Shown piece after piece: positions 7,366 to 17,826 of a stretch of DNA of 64,000 bases. Numbering within the stretch: position 1 is the stretch's first letter; every line of letters starts with the position of its first letter. The position numbers and the translations under genes are program-made. Origin of the DNA: Palsa-1033 sp963735455 (GTDB lineage: Bacteria > Chloroflexota > Limnocylindria > Limnocylindrales > CSP1-4); NCBI GenBank assembly GCA_963735455.1, contig CAVTKZ010000001.1:62001-126000 (forward strand), in the 5' to 3' direction. Under the pieces are notes generated by a model. That model was not told the DNA's origin and did no database searches. It saw only the letters and a list, made by a program, of their open reading frames with translations.

Positions 7366-7464
7366 ATGAAGAAGCTCATCACCTCGCAGGCCCTCCGGGT
7401 CCTGCTCGCCCTCGCAGCGCTGGGCAGCTCGGCCATCGTGCTCGAGGCTGGTCGACGCTGGTAG
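7366..7464 (+). CDS. 32-residue membrane peptide under riboswitch control
   Basis: ATG 7366 to TAG 7464. A Met-Lys-Lys start, one hydrophobic segment (ALRVLLALAALGSSAIVL) and a short basic/aromatic end (EAGRRW). It is the only frame between the GEMM-I aptamer and a terminator hairpin, so it is the likely regulated gene. No strong Shine-Dalgarno is visible. It resembles the 38-residue peptide at 19528-19644 in architecture (basic N terminus, one helix, C-terminal R-x-W or RW). The function is unknown. Confidence 0.6.
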   Translation: MKKLITSQALRVLLALAALGSSAIVLEAGRRW

Positions 7465-7482
7465 CAGCCAAGGCCTGGCAGC

Positions 7483-7502
7483 CCGGGGTCGGCTGACCCC
7501 GG
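7483..7502. terminator. hairpin terminator candidate
   Basis: CCGGGGTC-GGCT-GACCCCGG, an 8-bp perfect stem 18 bases after the peptide stop. A weaker GGACCG...CGGTCC hairpin follows. It closes the riboswitch-peptide unit before proC. Confidence 0.6.
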
Positions 7503-7581
7503 ATCTTCCGCGGACCGTCGGATCGACCGGCGGTCCGTTCGATTCCGGCCGCCCGTGACCGGCGCGGCGGTCCCGGTTCTC

Positions 7582-7587
7582 TATACT
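7582..7587 (+). promoter_or_regulatory. -10 hexamer TATACT, leaderless-type
   Basis: TATACT-N6-ATG(7594), the start of the proC operon. Confidence 0.65.
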
Positions 7588-7593
7588 CGGGCC

Positions 7594-8490
7594 ATGTCGC
7601 CCCTGACCAACCGCCGGATCGCCACGGTCGGCTCGGGCGTGATGGCCGAGGCGATGATCGCCGGCCTCCTGCGCGGCCAGCTGGTCGGCCCGGACCAGGT
7701 CATTGCCAGCCATCCCCGCCTGGAGCGGCGCCAGGAGCTCGAGCGCGAGTACGGCATCCGGACGGTGGCCGGCAACCTCGAGGCGATCGACGGGGCCGAC
7801 GTCATCCTGCTGGCGATCAAGCCCCAGATGCTCGGCCGGGTCGGCGCCGAGCTGCGCCAGCGACTCCAGCCGAACCAGCTCGTCCTGTCGGTGATCGCCG
7901 GGGCCACGACGGCCGCCCTGGAGGGCTTCCTCGGCCATCGCCGGATCGTCCGGAGCATGCCCAACACGCCGGCCCGCCTCGGCCGCGGGATGACCGTCTG
8001 GTTCGCCACGCCGGACACGACCGAGGAGCAACGGTCCCAGGCGCGGGCCCTCCTCCAGGCGCTGGGCGTGGAGCTCGAGGTTGACGACGAGAAGTTCGTG
8101 GCGATGGCCACCGCGGTCAGCGGGACCGGCCCGACCTACGTCTTCCTGGTGATGGAGGCGCTGATCGACGCGGCCGTCCACCTGGGCTTCCCCCGCCACG
8201 TGGCCCACGACCTGGTGGTCGAGACCCTCGAGGGCAGCACCCACTTCGCCAAGCACAGCGGCGACCATCCGGCCGTCCTCAGGAACATGGTCACCTCGCC
8301 CGGCGGGACGAGCGCCGCGGCCCTCCACGAGCTCGAATCGGGGCGCCTGCGGACCGTCTTCTCGGAGGCCGTCTGGGCCGCCTACCGGCGGACTGTCGAG
8401 CTCGGCGAGCAGCTCGAGGCGAGCGTCGATCGGGAGGGCCATCCGGGGGAAGCGACGACCGGCCGTCCGGTGGGCCGGCCTCGACGTTGA
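7594..8490 (+). CDS. proC: pyrroline-5-carboxylate reductase
   Basis: A 298-residue NAD(P)H-dependent reductase making proline from pyrroline-5-carboxylate. It has an N-terminal Rossmann start IATVGSGVMAEAMIAGLL, then RSMPNTPARLGRGMTVW (about 125-143) and the C-terminal family block LRNMVTSPGGTSAAALHELE (about 230-250) that closes the active site. It is slightly longer than usual because of a low-complexity tail. It is the first gene of an operon: its TGA overlaps the TTG start of the next gene. Proline dehydrogenase, the reverse step, is the last gene of the same operon. Confidence 0.94.
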   Translation: MSPLTNRRIATVGSGVMAEAMIAGLLRGQLVGPDQVIASHPRLERRQELEREYGIRTVAGNLEAIDGADVILLAIKPQMLGRVGAELRQRLQPNQLVLSVIAGATTAALEGFLGHRRIVRSMPNTPARLGRGMTVWFATPDTTEEQRSQARALLQALGVELEVDDEKFVAMATAVSGTGPTYVFLVMEALIDAAVHLGFPRHVAHDLVVETLEGSTHFAKHSGDHPAVLRNMVTSPGGTSAAALHELESGRLRTVFSEAVWAAYRRTVELGEQLEASVDREGHPGEATTGRPVGRPRR

Positions 8491-9536
8491 CGGTCGACCT
8501 GCGCCGGGCGCCGCTGGGCGACCTTCGAGCGATCGACTTCCGGGCCGCTGAGCGCGACTTCTTCGCCGACGGGCGGGCCATCTTCGACCGCTTCAGGGCA
8601 ACCTGGGCCGGCCTGGACGACGCCGCCTGGGCGCTGGCCGGCGCTTCCAGCTCGGATGCCGGCGGCCCCGACTGGTCGTACCGCGATCATGTCGCCCACC
8701 TGGCCGGCTGGGCCGAGCTGGGCGTCGAGCTCACCCGGACCGCCCTCGATTCCGGCCACTGGCCGGCGGATGACGAGTTCGGTGACTTCGACGTGTTCAA
8801 CGAGGCGCTCCGCGAGCGCTGGGCCGGCGTCGGGCCGGCCGAGATCCGGAGCCGGCTGACCGCGGCCACGAGCGTGCTCAGCGACCTCGCCGCTCAGCTC
8901 AAGCCCGACGTCCTCCGCGGCGACGACGCCTGGGGCTGGGTGTACATGACCCTCCATGGCCATCAGCTCGACCACCTGGGCATGATCGAGCCGTGGTCCG
9001 AGCGGCTGCGCGAGCGCCAGGTGGAGGGCGACCCGTTCGGCCCGGACCCGATGCTGGGGACCGCCGATCCGGTCGCCGACCAGGCCGCCTTCTGGGCCGA
9101 GGAAGCCGACGCGTTCGCCGCGTTCACCGAGCTGCTCGACGCGGTTCCCGCGGATCAGCGCGAGATCTTCGGGGTGACCCCGGACTGGTCGCTCAAGGAT
9201 CACCTCGCCCACGTCGGCAGCTGGTTCGAGGAAGGCGCCGCGGCGATCGAGGAGCACCTCCGCGGCGGCGGTTGGCGGAGCGGCCCGGCAGAGGGCCTCG
9301 ATGCCTGGAACGCCCGCGACCTGGAGGCGCTCCGGCCGTTGCCGTGGGCCGAGCTGCGCCACCGCCTGGAGGTGGCCCGGCAGCGGATCCGGGCGGCCGC
9401 CCATGAGCTGGACCAGGCCGATTTCCGCTCGGCGGACGGCTGGGACTGGACGTATTGGGACCTGGCCGGCCACGTCCGGTCGCACCTCGCGATGATCGCC
9501 CCGTGGTGCGTCCGGACGGGCTGGGAGCCACGGTGA
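8487..9536 (+). CDS. tandem DinB/MDMPI-like protein
   Basis: A 349-residue protein built from two homologous helical domains of the DinB/maleylpyruvate-isomerase N-terminal type. Domain 1 (about 20-185) has DWSYRDHVAHLAGW and LHGHQLDHLGMIEPW. Domain 2 (about 195-345) has DWSLKDHLAHVGSW and LAGHVRSHLAMIAPW. Each carries an H-x2-H and a later His, a plausible metal site. Such domains often act in thiol-cofactor-dependent reactions; the substrate is unknown. TTG start 8487 overlaps the proC stop, and its own stop overlaps the GTG start of the peptidase gene. Confidence 0.75.
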   Translation: MTVDLRRAPLGDLRAIDFRAAERDFFADGRAIFDRFRATWAGLDDAAWALAGASSSDAGGPDWSYRDHVAHLAGWAELGVELTRTALDSGHWPADDEFGDFDVFNEALRERWAGVGPAEIRSRLTAATSVLSDLAAQLKPDVLRGDDAWGWVYMTLHGHQLDHLGMIEPWSERLRERQVEGDPFGPDPMLGTADPVADQAAFWAEEADAFAAFTELLDAVPADQREIFGVTPDWSLKDHLAHVGSWFEEGAAAIEEHLRGGGWRSGPAEGLDAWNARDLEALRPLPWAELRHRLEVARQRIRAAAHELDQADFRSADGWDWTYWDLAGHVRSHLAMIAPWCVRTGWEPR

Positions 9537-11476
9537 TCGAGCAGCATCGTCACCCTCGGGCCGCGGCCGGCCCGGCCGCCGGTCCCGGCCAGGCGCCGGC
9601 GGCCAGCCCGTCGTCCGAGCCACTGACCGTCGAGCGGATCCTGGCCTTCGATCCGGCCCGGGAATACCGCCTCGACCCGCGCGGGCGCTTCGTGGCCTAC
9701 AGCCAGGAGTCGGGCGGAACACGGCAGCTGTGGCTGGCCTCGCTGCGTGGCGGCCCGCCGCTCCAGCTGACCGCTTCGGACAAGCCGGTCAGCGATCCGC
9801 AATGGGCGCCCGACGGCCGCCGGCTGGCATTCATCCGGGACGGCGCGCTGTGGATCATCGACGTCGACGGCTCGCACCAGGTCCAGGTCAGCGCCCATCC
9901 AGCCGGCAACAGCGATCCGCGCTGGAGCCCGGACGGCCGCCGGATCGCCTTCCTGTCGCGGCGCCGGGGCTGGAGCCAGGTCTGGTTGATCGACGCTCCG
10001 ATCCCCCATCGAGGCCGGCCGGCCAGCCGGCCCAAGCCGGTCGAGCCGGCCGCGCTCACGCCCCCGGGCGAGGATGTCGACGACATCGCCTGGGCGCCCG
10101 ACGGCAAGCGCCTCGCCCTGACCATCCAGCGTGAGCCCGATGGCTGGCGGTCGACCGTCTCGATCCTGGCCCTCGCCGGCGGCGAGCAGACCCGGATCGA
10201 TGCCGGCGGCGCCTGGGAATGCGGGCCACGCTGGTTGCCGGACGGGAGCCTGCTCCTCCTGTCCGATGCCGACGGCTGGTTCCAGGTGGTCCAGCTCAGC
10301 CCCGACCTGAAGGAGCGGACCAGCCTGACCCGGGGAGCCCAGGAGCACGGCGATCCGCAGGGCGGCTTCGGGGTCCAGCCCTTGCCCTCGCCCGACGGCC
10401 GCCGCTTCAGCCACGTCGCGGTCCACGACGGGGCGATTGACCTGGTCGTCGCCACCATCGCGGACGGCAGCAGCACGGCGATCCAGCCCTGGCCCGGCGT
10501 CTGGCGCGCAGTGGGCTGGTCGCCCGACGGCAGCCAGGTCGTGGCGATCGGCGAGAGCGAGCGCCGGCCCCAGGACCTGTGGCTCCTGCCGGTGCTCGGC
10601 GTGGCCGACCCCGAGGCCCGGGCGCGGGCGCTGACCGACTCCCTGCCGGGCGTCCTCCGCCATCACGCCTGGGTGGCGCCGGAGCGGGTCAAGCTCACCG
10701 CCCGGGATGGGCTGGCACTGGAGGCCAACCTGTGGCGCCCGAGCGCGGCCACCGGCCGGGGCGGCGCGGATCGCGTGCCGGCGATCGTCTACACCCACGG
10801 TGGACCGACCTCGAACAACGTCCGCTCGTGGCAGCCGTTCAAGCAGCTCCTCGTGCGCGAGGGCTACGCCGTGCTGGACATCGACTTTCGGGGCTCGACC
10901 GGCTATGGCCGGGCATTCCGCGAGGGCAACCGGGGCGAATGGGGCCACGCCGATGCCTTCGATTGCCTCGATGCGGCCCACTGGCTGGCCGAGCAGGGCT
11001 GGTGTGATGGCCGGCTGGCCATCTACGGCGGGTCATACGGCGGCTACCTGACCCTGTGCTGCCTGGTCGAGGAGCCCGGCCTGTGGCGGGCGGGGATCGA
11101 CCTGTACGGCGACTCGGAGATCGCCGAGAGCTACCGCCACGGCGACCGGCCCGGCCGGATCGACCTCCACCGCCAGATGGGCCACCCCGATGACCCGGCC
11201 GCGGCGCCCCTCTTCCGGCGTGGCTCGCCGGTCTACCAGGCCGAGCGGATCGAGGCGCCGGTGCTGATCCTGCACGGCCGCAAGGACCACCGGGTGGTGC
11301 CCCTGATGAGCGAGAAGATGGTCGAGGCGCTGGTCATCGAGGACAAGCACCACGAGGTCCACTGGTACGACGAGGAAGGCCACGGCTGGGAGCAGCGCGC
11401 CAACCGGCGCGACGCGTACGAGCGGATCCTGGCCTTCCTGAAGGTCCACCTCCGGAACGAGCCGTCGGCCGGTTGA
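9533..11476 (+). CDS. S9-family prolyl oligopeptidase-like peptidase
   Basis: About 647 residues from GTG 9533, which overlaps the preceding stop (GTGA). The N-terminal half is a TolB-like propeller with repeated D-P-x-W-S/A-P-D-G blades. The C-terminal alpha/beta hydrolase carries the catalytic serine in GGSYGGYLT, the Asp in HGRKDHRVV and the His in DEEGHGWEQ. No signal peptide is evident, so it is likely cytoplasmic, trimming proline-containing or other peptides. Between proC and proline dehydrogenase it plausibly supplies proline. Confidence 0.9.
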   Translation: MIEQHRHPRAAAGPAAGPGQAPAASPSSEPLTVERILAFDPAREYRLDPRGRFVAYSQESGGTRQLWLASLRGGPPLQLTASDKPVSDPQWAPDGRRLAFIRDGALWIIDVDGSHQVQVSAHPAGNSDPRWSPDGRRIAFLSRRRGWSQVWLIDAPIPHRGRPASRPKPVEPAALTPPGEDVDDIAWAPDGKRLALTIQREPDGWRSTVSILALAGGEQTRIDAGGAWECGPRWLPDGSLLLLSDADGWFQVVQLSPDLKERTSLTRGAQEHGDPQGGFGVQPLPSPDGRRFSHVAVHDGAIDLVVATIADGSSTAIQPWPGVWRAVGWSPDGSQVVAIGESERRPQDLWLLPVLGVADPEARARALTDSLPGVLRHHAWVAPERVKLTARDGLALEANLWRPSAATGRGGADRVPAIVYTHGGPTSNNVRSWQPFKQLLVREGYAVLDIDFRGSTGYGRAFREGNRGEWGHADAFDCLDAAHWLAEQGWCDGRLAIYGGSYGGYLTLCCLVEEPGLWRAGIDLYGDSEIAESYRHGDRPGRIDLHRQMGHPDDPAAAPLFRRGSPVYQAERIEAPVLILHGRKDHRVVPLMSEKMVEALVIEDKHHEVHWYDEEGHGWEQRANRRDAYERILAFLKVHLRNEPSAG

Positions 11477-11477
11477 G

Positions 11478-12433
<956 letters not shown>

Positions 12434-12437
<4 letters not shown>

Positions 12438-13378
12438 GCTGTGGCCCGGCCGAGCAGGAAGAAGCGCGAGGTGATGGTCACCTCGGCGCGGGCAAAGCCG
12501 GCCTCGAGCAGGGCTGCCTCGAGCTCGGCGGGCTGCCAGTAGACCTTGACCACCCGGAACTCGCGGCCGTCGGCCAGCCGGCGCTGGCTGACCTCGGCCT
12601 CGCTCGAGATCGGCTGGTCCACGGCACCGGAATGGGGATCGGGCCGGGAGTCGATGAAGGCGAACGTGCCGCCCGGCTTGAGCCAGCGTCGGGCGAGGGC
12701 CAGGAAAGCCGCCAGGCGGTTTCGCGGGACATGGCTCAGCCAGAAGCCGCAGAACAGGGCATCGACCGCTCGGTCGGGCTCGGCCCAGGCGTCCCGGACG
12801 TGGATGTGGGCCCGCAGGCCGTGGGCCAGGAGCCGCTCGCGGGCCTGGTCGAGGGGAGCTTCGACGGCGTCGTAGATCGACAGGACGCCCTTCCCGGCGA
12901 GCAGCGTCGACCACCAGCCGGTACCGGCGGCCAGCTCCACGATCTCGCCCGAGATCGGCAGCGCATCGAGCCAGATCGTGGCGGCGTCCAGGTCCGCGTT
13001 CCAGGCCAGGACGTGGACGGGCCCCCGGTCGTAGCGACCGGTGCGCAGGTACCAGTCGTCGTATTCGGCGGCCCGGGCCGCGTAGTAGGCCTGCATCTCG
13101 GCCGACAGGTCCTCGGCTGTCGTCTCTGGCGCGGCATCGGGCCCGGCCGGCTCGGTGGGATCGGTGGGATTGGCCGAGTGAGCGGCCTCGGCGCTCAGGG
13201 CCAGGGCCGCCGAGCGTTCGGCGAGGGCCGTCTTCAGGCGGAAGCGCAGGAAGCCGTTCTCGCCGGCCCGGCCGATGCAGGCCGGGCAGAGCTGGGCGTA
13301 GCCCTCGAGGTCGTCGGGCGCTCGGACGGCATGGGCGGTGCCGCACCACAGGCAGTCGAACGTTGCCCGGAAGACCAT
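12434..13378 (-). CDS. SAM-dependent methyltransferase with N-terminal zinc ribbon
   Basis: A 314-residue protein. The N terminus has C-x2-C pairs (CLWCG near residue 9 and CPAC near 32) typical of a zinc ribbon. An acidic/proline-rich linker is followed by a class I methyltransferase with motif I EIVELAAGTGWWS (about 143-156) and a later LKPGGTFAFIDSR. The target is unknown; the ribbon might recognise protein or nucleic acid. It is the last gene of a minus-strand pair, starting 4 bases after the BtuF-like gene ends. Its stop overlaps that of proline dehydrogenase in CTAG. Confidence 0.8.
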
Positions 13379-13382
13379 GCCG

Positions 13383-14309
13383 TCAGCCGACCCGGACCCA
13401 GCTGCCGAATGGCGCGCTGCCGGCGTTGCCCTCGGGGTCGAACAGCTCGGCCAGCAGCTCGACCCCGTCGATCACCCGCGGACCGGGCCGGCTGAAGTAG
13501 GCCGAGCCGTCGACCAGGAAGACGCCGCCGTCGCGCACCGCGGCGAGGGCCGCCCAGCCGTCGGGGCGCGGCGTCCCCCGCCAGGCCGCCAGGCCGTCCT
13601 CGAGGTGGAAGCCGCAGGGCATCAGGACCAGCAGCTCGGGGTCCACCTCGGCGACCGCCGCCCAGCTTGTCTCGACCGATCGACCGCCCTCCGCGCCGAG
13701 CAGGTCCCAGGCCCCCGCCCGGCGGATCTGCTCGGGCACCCAGTGGCCGACCGCGAAGGGCGGGTCGAGCCATTCCAGGCCGACCACCCGCGGCGCCGAC
13801 CGGCCGGCGGCCCGGCGCGTGGCGACCCGGGCCTCGACCAGGCCCAGCCGTTCACGCAGCCCGCCGACGACCTCCACGGCCTCGTCCTCGGCATCGGTCA
13901 TCGCCCCGACCGTGGCGATCGTGTTGAAGATCCCCTCGATGCTGGTCGGCTCGAGCGAGACGACGGTGATCTCGGCATCGATCCGGCGGGCGACCTCGTT
14001 GACCTCCTTGTAGCCGACCGCGCAGACCGTGCACAGCTCCTGGGTCAGGATCAGGTCGGGCTCGGCGGCCGCCATCGCCGCTTCGTCCAGGACGTACAGC
14101 GACGAGCCGCCGTGGACCGAGCGCTCGACCAGCCGGTGGATCTCGCGACTCGAGGCGTCGGCGAGCTCGTGGACGCTCCGGGTCATCACCGGCAGCCCGA
14201 CCACCTCCGGCGGCCAGTCGCATTCGTGGGTGATCCCGACGAGCTCGTCGGCCAGGCCCAGGGCGCACACGATCTCGGTCGCCGAGGGCAGGAGCGAGAC
14301 GATCCGCAT
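13383..14309 (-). CDS. BtuF-like helical-backbone substrate-binding protein without signal peptide
   Basis: From ATG 14309, 308 residues that begin directly with the domain (MRIVSLLPSATEIVCALGLADELVGITHECDWPPEV). This is typical of TroA/BtuF-type binding proteins annotated as cobalamin-binding. There is no N-terminal hydrophobic segment or lipobox, so it is likely cytoplasmic. That is odd for an ABC receptor but known for this subgroup. TQELCTVCAVGYKEVNEVA carries a Cys-x2-Cys. No permease or ATPase partner is adjacent. The ligand is unproven. Confidence 0.75.
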   Translation of the reverse strand: MRIVSLLPSATEIVCALGLADELVGITHECDWPPEVVGLPVMTRSVHELADASSREIHRLVERSVHGGSSLYVLDEAAMAAAEPDLILTQELCTVCAVGYKEVNEVARRIDAEITVVSLEPTSIEGIFNTIATVGAMTDAEDEAVEVVGGLRERLGLVEARVATRRAAGRSAPRVVGLEWLDPPFAVGHWVPEQIRRAGAWDLLGAEGGRSVETSWAAVAEVDPELLVLMPCGFHLEDGLAAWRGTPRPDGWAALAAVRDGGVFLVDGSAYFSRPGPRVIDGVELLAELFDPEGNAGSAPFGSWVRVG

Positions 14310-14365
14310 GACCGGGGGCTGTCGGGCCGCCGTTCGGCGCCGGCCGGCAGCGCCGGGGGCCGCGA

Positions 14366-14653
14366 CTAGCGCGGCTTGGCCGCGTCCAGCGCGATCCGGG
14401 CCGCCTCGCGGTTGGTGAACCAGGTCGCGTCGATCGTCGTGTACTGGGCCCACTCGGCCGGCAGCGACTCCTCGGGGAAGATCGCGTTGACCGGGCACTC
14501 GGGCTCGCAGGCCCCACAGTCGATGCACTCGTTGGGATCGATGAACAGCTTCCGGTCGGTGCCTTCCTCGAAATGGATGCAGTCGACGGGACAGACGGAG
14601 ACGCACGACTCATCGATCACGTCGACGCACGGCTCCGCGATCACGTAGGTCAT
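14366..14653 (-). CDS. 7Fe/8Fe ferredoxin of the actinobacterial FdxA type
   Basis: A 95-residue electron carrier. The N-terminal half (EPCVDVIDESCVSVCPVDCI) has the spacing of a [3Fe-4S]/[4Fe-4S] site, and the second cluster is in ECIDCGACEPECPVNAI. It starts with MTYVIAEPC, the usual FdxA beginning. AGGAG sits about 10 bases before ATG, so translation is Shine-Dalgarno led. It lies 57 bases upstream of the BtuF-like gene on the same strand and may be co-transcribed with it. Confidence 0.92.
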   Translation of the reverse strand: MTYVIAEPCVDVIDESCVSVCPVDCIHFEEGTDRKLFIDPNECIDCGACEPECPVNAIFPEESLPAEWAQYTTIDATWFTNREAARIALDAAKPR

Positions 14654-14693
14654 CCGAATCTCACTCCTGGCTGCGGCGATTCCGAGGCGGGCA

Positions 14694-15218
14694 TCAGGGT
14701 AGCATTCCGGGGCTCACGAAGCGGATCGCGGCCTGCATCCCCTTGGCCCAGTGGCCCGGGATGTGGCAGCCGATCAGGAGCGCACCGGGCTCGGCCGGCA
14801 CGGTCCACAGGAGGTCCATCCGCTGGCCGGACTCGACCACGATGCGGATGCCGGCGGTTGCCGACGGAACCGTGACCAGCGGAGTCGGTCCGGGCGGCGG
14901 ATTCGCCGCGGCGGCCTCGGCTGCCTCCCAGGCGTCCTGGACCGGCGTCGCCCCGATCACCACCTCGTGGACCTCGAGCCCGCCGTTGATCACGTGCAGG
15001 AGGACGGTCTCGCCGGGCACCAGGTCGACGTCGGCTGGCACGAACGAGTAATCCTTGGTGATGATGTTGACGTCGCGCGGCCGGCTGGCGGTGCCCGGCG
15101 AGATCGGCGGGGTGGCCACCGAGTCGGCGCCACAGGCCGCCAGCAGCAGCCCGATCAGGAGCGGCCAGCCGACGGTCCGCCGGAGGCGGCTCGACGCCCT
15201 GTTGCGAACTGCGCGCAC
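14694..15218 (-). CDS. cupredoxin-domain lipoprotein
   Basis: A 174-residue exported blue-copper protein. The N terminus is basic, then hydrophobic, then a lipobox LLAAC (about 27-31), so it is membrane anchored outside the cell. The copper ligands are likely His in LEVHEVVIG and Cys, His, Met in IGCHIPGHWAKGM. It probably carries electrons near the respiratory chain. Start GTG 15218 is set by TAGACT six bases upstream (15225-15230). Confidence 0.82.
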   Translation of the reverse strand: MRAVRNRASSRLRRTVGWPLLIGLLLAACGADSVATPPISPGTASRPRDVNIITKDYSFVPADVDLVPGETVLLHVINGGLEVHEVVIGATPVQDAWEAAEAAAANPPPGPTPLVTVPSATAGIRIVVESGQRMDLLWTVPAEPGALLIGCHIPGHWAKGMQAAIRFVSPGMLP

Positions 15219-15224
15219 GGTGCC

Positions 15225-15230
15225 AGTCTA
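15225..15230 (-). promoter_or_regulatory. -10 hexamer TAGACT, leaderless-type
   Basis: TAGACT-N6-GTG(15218). Confidence 0.6.
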
Positions 15231-15261
15231 AAAGGTCACCCACCTTGACACGACCGGCGGC

Positions 15262-15267
15262 TATTCT
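15262..15267 (+). promoter_or_regulatory. -10 hexamer TATTCT, leaderless-type
   Basis: TATTCT-N5-GTG(15273). TTGACA at 15245-15250 is only 11 bases upstream, too close for a normal -35. Confidence 0.45.
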
Positions 15268-15272
15268 GCACA

Positions 15273-16428
15273 GTGCCCGCCATCCCGTCCGTCCCCCCGG
15301 CGCTCCGTCACCGATCCTGCTCAACGAGGCAACGCTTGGCGATCCCGCCCGTCTCTGAGGATCCGACCGAGGCCGGGCTGCGCCCGTCGTCGGCGGCGAC
15401 GCCGGCGGCCGCCGTGCGCCTGGAGGCCGTGGTCAAGCGCTATGGCGACGTCGAGGCGGTGGCCGGAATCGACCTCGAGGTACGTGACGGCGAGTTCTTC
15501 TCGATGCTCGGCCCGTCCGGCTCGGGCAAGACCACCACCCTCCGGATGATCGCCGGCTTCGAGCTGCCGACGAGCGGCCGGATCCTGCTCAAGGGCGAGG
15601 ACGTCAGCAACAAGGCGCCCTTCGAGCGCGACGTCAACACGGTCTTCCAGGACTACGCCCTGTTCCCGCACATGAACGTCGGCGAGAACGTGGCCTATGG
15701 CCTGGTGATCCGCAAGGTGCCCTCGGCCGAGCGTCACGAGCGGGTGGCCGATGCCCTCCGGATGGTCCGCCTGGAAGGCTTCGACAAGCGCCGGCCGAGC
15801 CAGCTGTCGGGCGGCCAGCGCCAGCGGGTGGCCCTCGCCCGGGCCCTCGTCAACCGGCCCCGGGTGCTGCTCCTCGACGAGCCCCTCGGCGCCCTCGACC
15901 TGAAGCTCCGCGAGGAGATGCAGATCGAGCTGAAGGCCATCCAGCACGCGGTCGGGATCACCTTCATCTACGTGACCCACGACCAGGAGGAGGCGCTCAC
16001 GATGAGCGACCGGATCGGCGGTCTTCAATCGCGGCCGGATCGAGCAGGTCGGCTCGCCGGCCGAGGTCTACGAGCGGCCGGCGACCGAGTTCGTGGCCGG
16101 CTTCGTGGGCACCTCGAACCTGCTCAAGGGCGCCGTCGCCGAGCGGGTCTTCGGGACGAGCGGGACGTTCACCGTCCGGCCCGAGAAGATCCGGATGGCC
16201 GAGCCCGGGTCGCCGGTGGCGCCCGACGAGATCGGCGTCGACGGCCGGATCCGGGAGGTGGTCTACCTCGGCTCGGATACCCGCTACTACGTCGCCCTCG
16301 ACGCCGGCTCGGAGCTGGTCGTCACCCAGCAGAACCTGGTGACCTCGTCGATGGAGGCCCTGGCGGCCGAGGGCCGCCCGACTCGACTCATCTGGAAGCG
16401 CGTCCACAGCCTGCCGATCAACGCCTGA
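15273..16428 (+). CDS. potA: polyamine-type ABC transporter ATPase (one frame change)
   Basis: The ATPase of a spermidine/putrescine-type importer. Walker A is GPSGSGKTT (about 78-86), then Q-loop VFQDYALFPHM, signature LSGGQRQRVALARAL and Walker B LLLDEPLGALD. The H-loop is VTHDQEEALTMSDRI. An extra G within 16016-16020 shifts the frame; the protein continues as VFNRGRIEQVGSPAEVYERP through a TOBE domain to INA at 16428. About 385 residues when the frame is joined. The first 40 residues are poorly conserved, so the start is uncertain. It is followed by potD, potB and potC. Confidence 0.87.
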
Positions 16429-16478
16429 ACCGAGCGGCCCGCGCGACCGGGCTTGAGCAACCTGGAGGAGGACAAGGA

Positions 16479-17766
16479 ATGAAACGAAGGACTGGATTCA
16501 CGCTGTTGGCCACTGTGGGCCTGCTCGTGGGGGCCTGCACCAGCGGCGGGGCCACGACGGCGCCAGTCGTCACGCCGCCGCCCTCGGCGACGGGGAGCAT
16601 TCCGCCGGCCAGCCTGCCGGCAGCCTCGCCGACCGGCGGGCCGAGCTCGAACCTGCCCCAGTCGATCGGCAAGGGCGAAGGCAGCCTGAACATCATCATC
16701 TGGCCGGGCTACGCCGAGGACGGCTCGAACGTCAAGGAATACGACTGGGTCCATCCGTTCGAGACCGCCAACCCCGACTGTGGCACGGTCAACATCAAGC
16801 CGGCCAACACTTCCGACGAGATGGTCACCCTGATGCGCCAGGGCGGCGGGACGGTCTATGACGGCGTGTCCGCCTCGGGCGATGCGACGAACCGGCTCAT
16901 CGCCAACGGCGACGTGGCCGAGATCAACGTCAACCTCCTGCCCGACTTCCCGGACATCGCCCCGTTCCTCCAGTCGCCCGCCCACAACACGGTCAACGGC
17001 AAGCACTACGGCGTCTCCCACGGCTGGGGCGGCAACACCTTGATGTACCGGACGGACCTGGTCTCGCCGGCCCCGACGAGCTGGGCAACCGTCTTCGACC
17101 CGACCCAGTCCAAGCCCTACCAGGGCAAGATCACCGACTACGACAGCCCGATCTACATCGCCGACGCGGCGCTCTACCTCAAGACGGCCAACCCGTCCCT
17201 GGGGATCACCGATCCGTACGAGCTGACCCAGCCCCAGTTCGACGCCGCGGTTGCCCTGCTGACCGCGCAGCAGCCGTGGGTCGCCAAGTACTGGTCGCTG
17301 TACACGGACGAGATCACCAACTTCACCAACGGCTCGACCATCATCGGGACGACCTGGCCGTACCAGGTCAACACCCTCAAGGCGGCCGGGGTCAAGGTCG
17401 ACGCCGTCGTCCCGACCGAAGGGATGACCGGCTGGGCGGACACCTGGATGATGTCGCTCACACGCCCAGCACCCCAACTGCATGTACAAGTGGATGGCCT
17501 GGATGATCACGCCCAAGGTCCAGGCCGAGGTCGCCGAGTACTTCGGCGAGGCGCCGGCCAACCCCAAGGCGTGCACGCTCCTCGACGTCAGTTATGGCTC
17601 GTACGGGGTCAAGGACTTCTGCACCCTGTATCACGTCAACGACCAGTCGTTCTACGGCGCGATCAGCTTCTGGAAGACGCCCCTGGCCGACTGCGGCGAC
17701 AGCCGCGGCACGACCTGCGTCGACTACTCGAAGTGGGCCACCGCCTGGACCTCGATCAAGGGCTGA
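16479..17766 (+). CDS. potD: polyamine-type substrate-binding lipoprotein (one frame change)
   Basis: The extracytoplasmic receptor of the adjacent importer. It starts at ATG 16479 after GGAGGAGGACAAGG, a clear ribosome-binding site. The signal peptide ends in lipobox LLVGAC (about 17-22), then a Pro/Ser/Thr linker. The mature part shows LNIIIWPGYAEDG and SHGWGGNTLMYRTD, typical of PotD/PotF. An extra base near 17460 shifts the frame after WADTWMMSL; the true end reads through CMYKWMAWMITPKVQAEVAEYFGEAP to TSIKG and TGA 17766. The ligand is inferred only from family. Confidence 0.85.
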
Positions 17767-17826
17767 CGAAGCCCGCCCAGGGAAATCGGGCGGTGGGCCA
17801 GGCGCCCATCGCCCGAGCTCCGGCTG

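Noticed and set aside
13852..14613. Second gene overlapping the BtuF-like protein and ferredoxin
   Set aside because: It is an Arg/Pro/Ser-rich shadow in another frame of two well-supported genes.
15245..15267. Classical promoter TTGACA...TATTCT before potA
   Set aside because: The two hexamers are only 11 bases apart, well short of the usual 16-18. Only the TATTCT box is kept as a weak leaderless-type signal.
16010..16025. Programmed ribosomal frameshift in potA
   Set aside because: No slippery heptamer or pseudoknot is visible, and dozens of similar indels occur in unrelated genes nearby, so sequence error is simpler.
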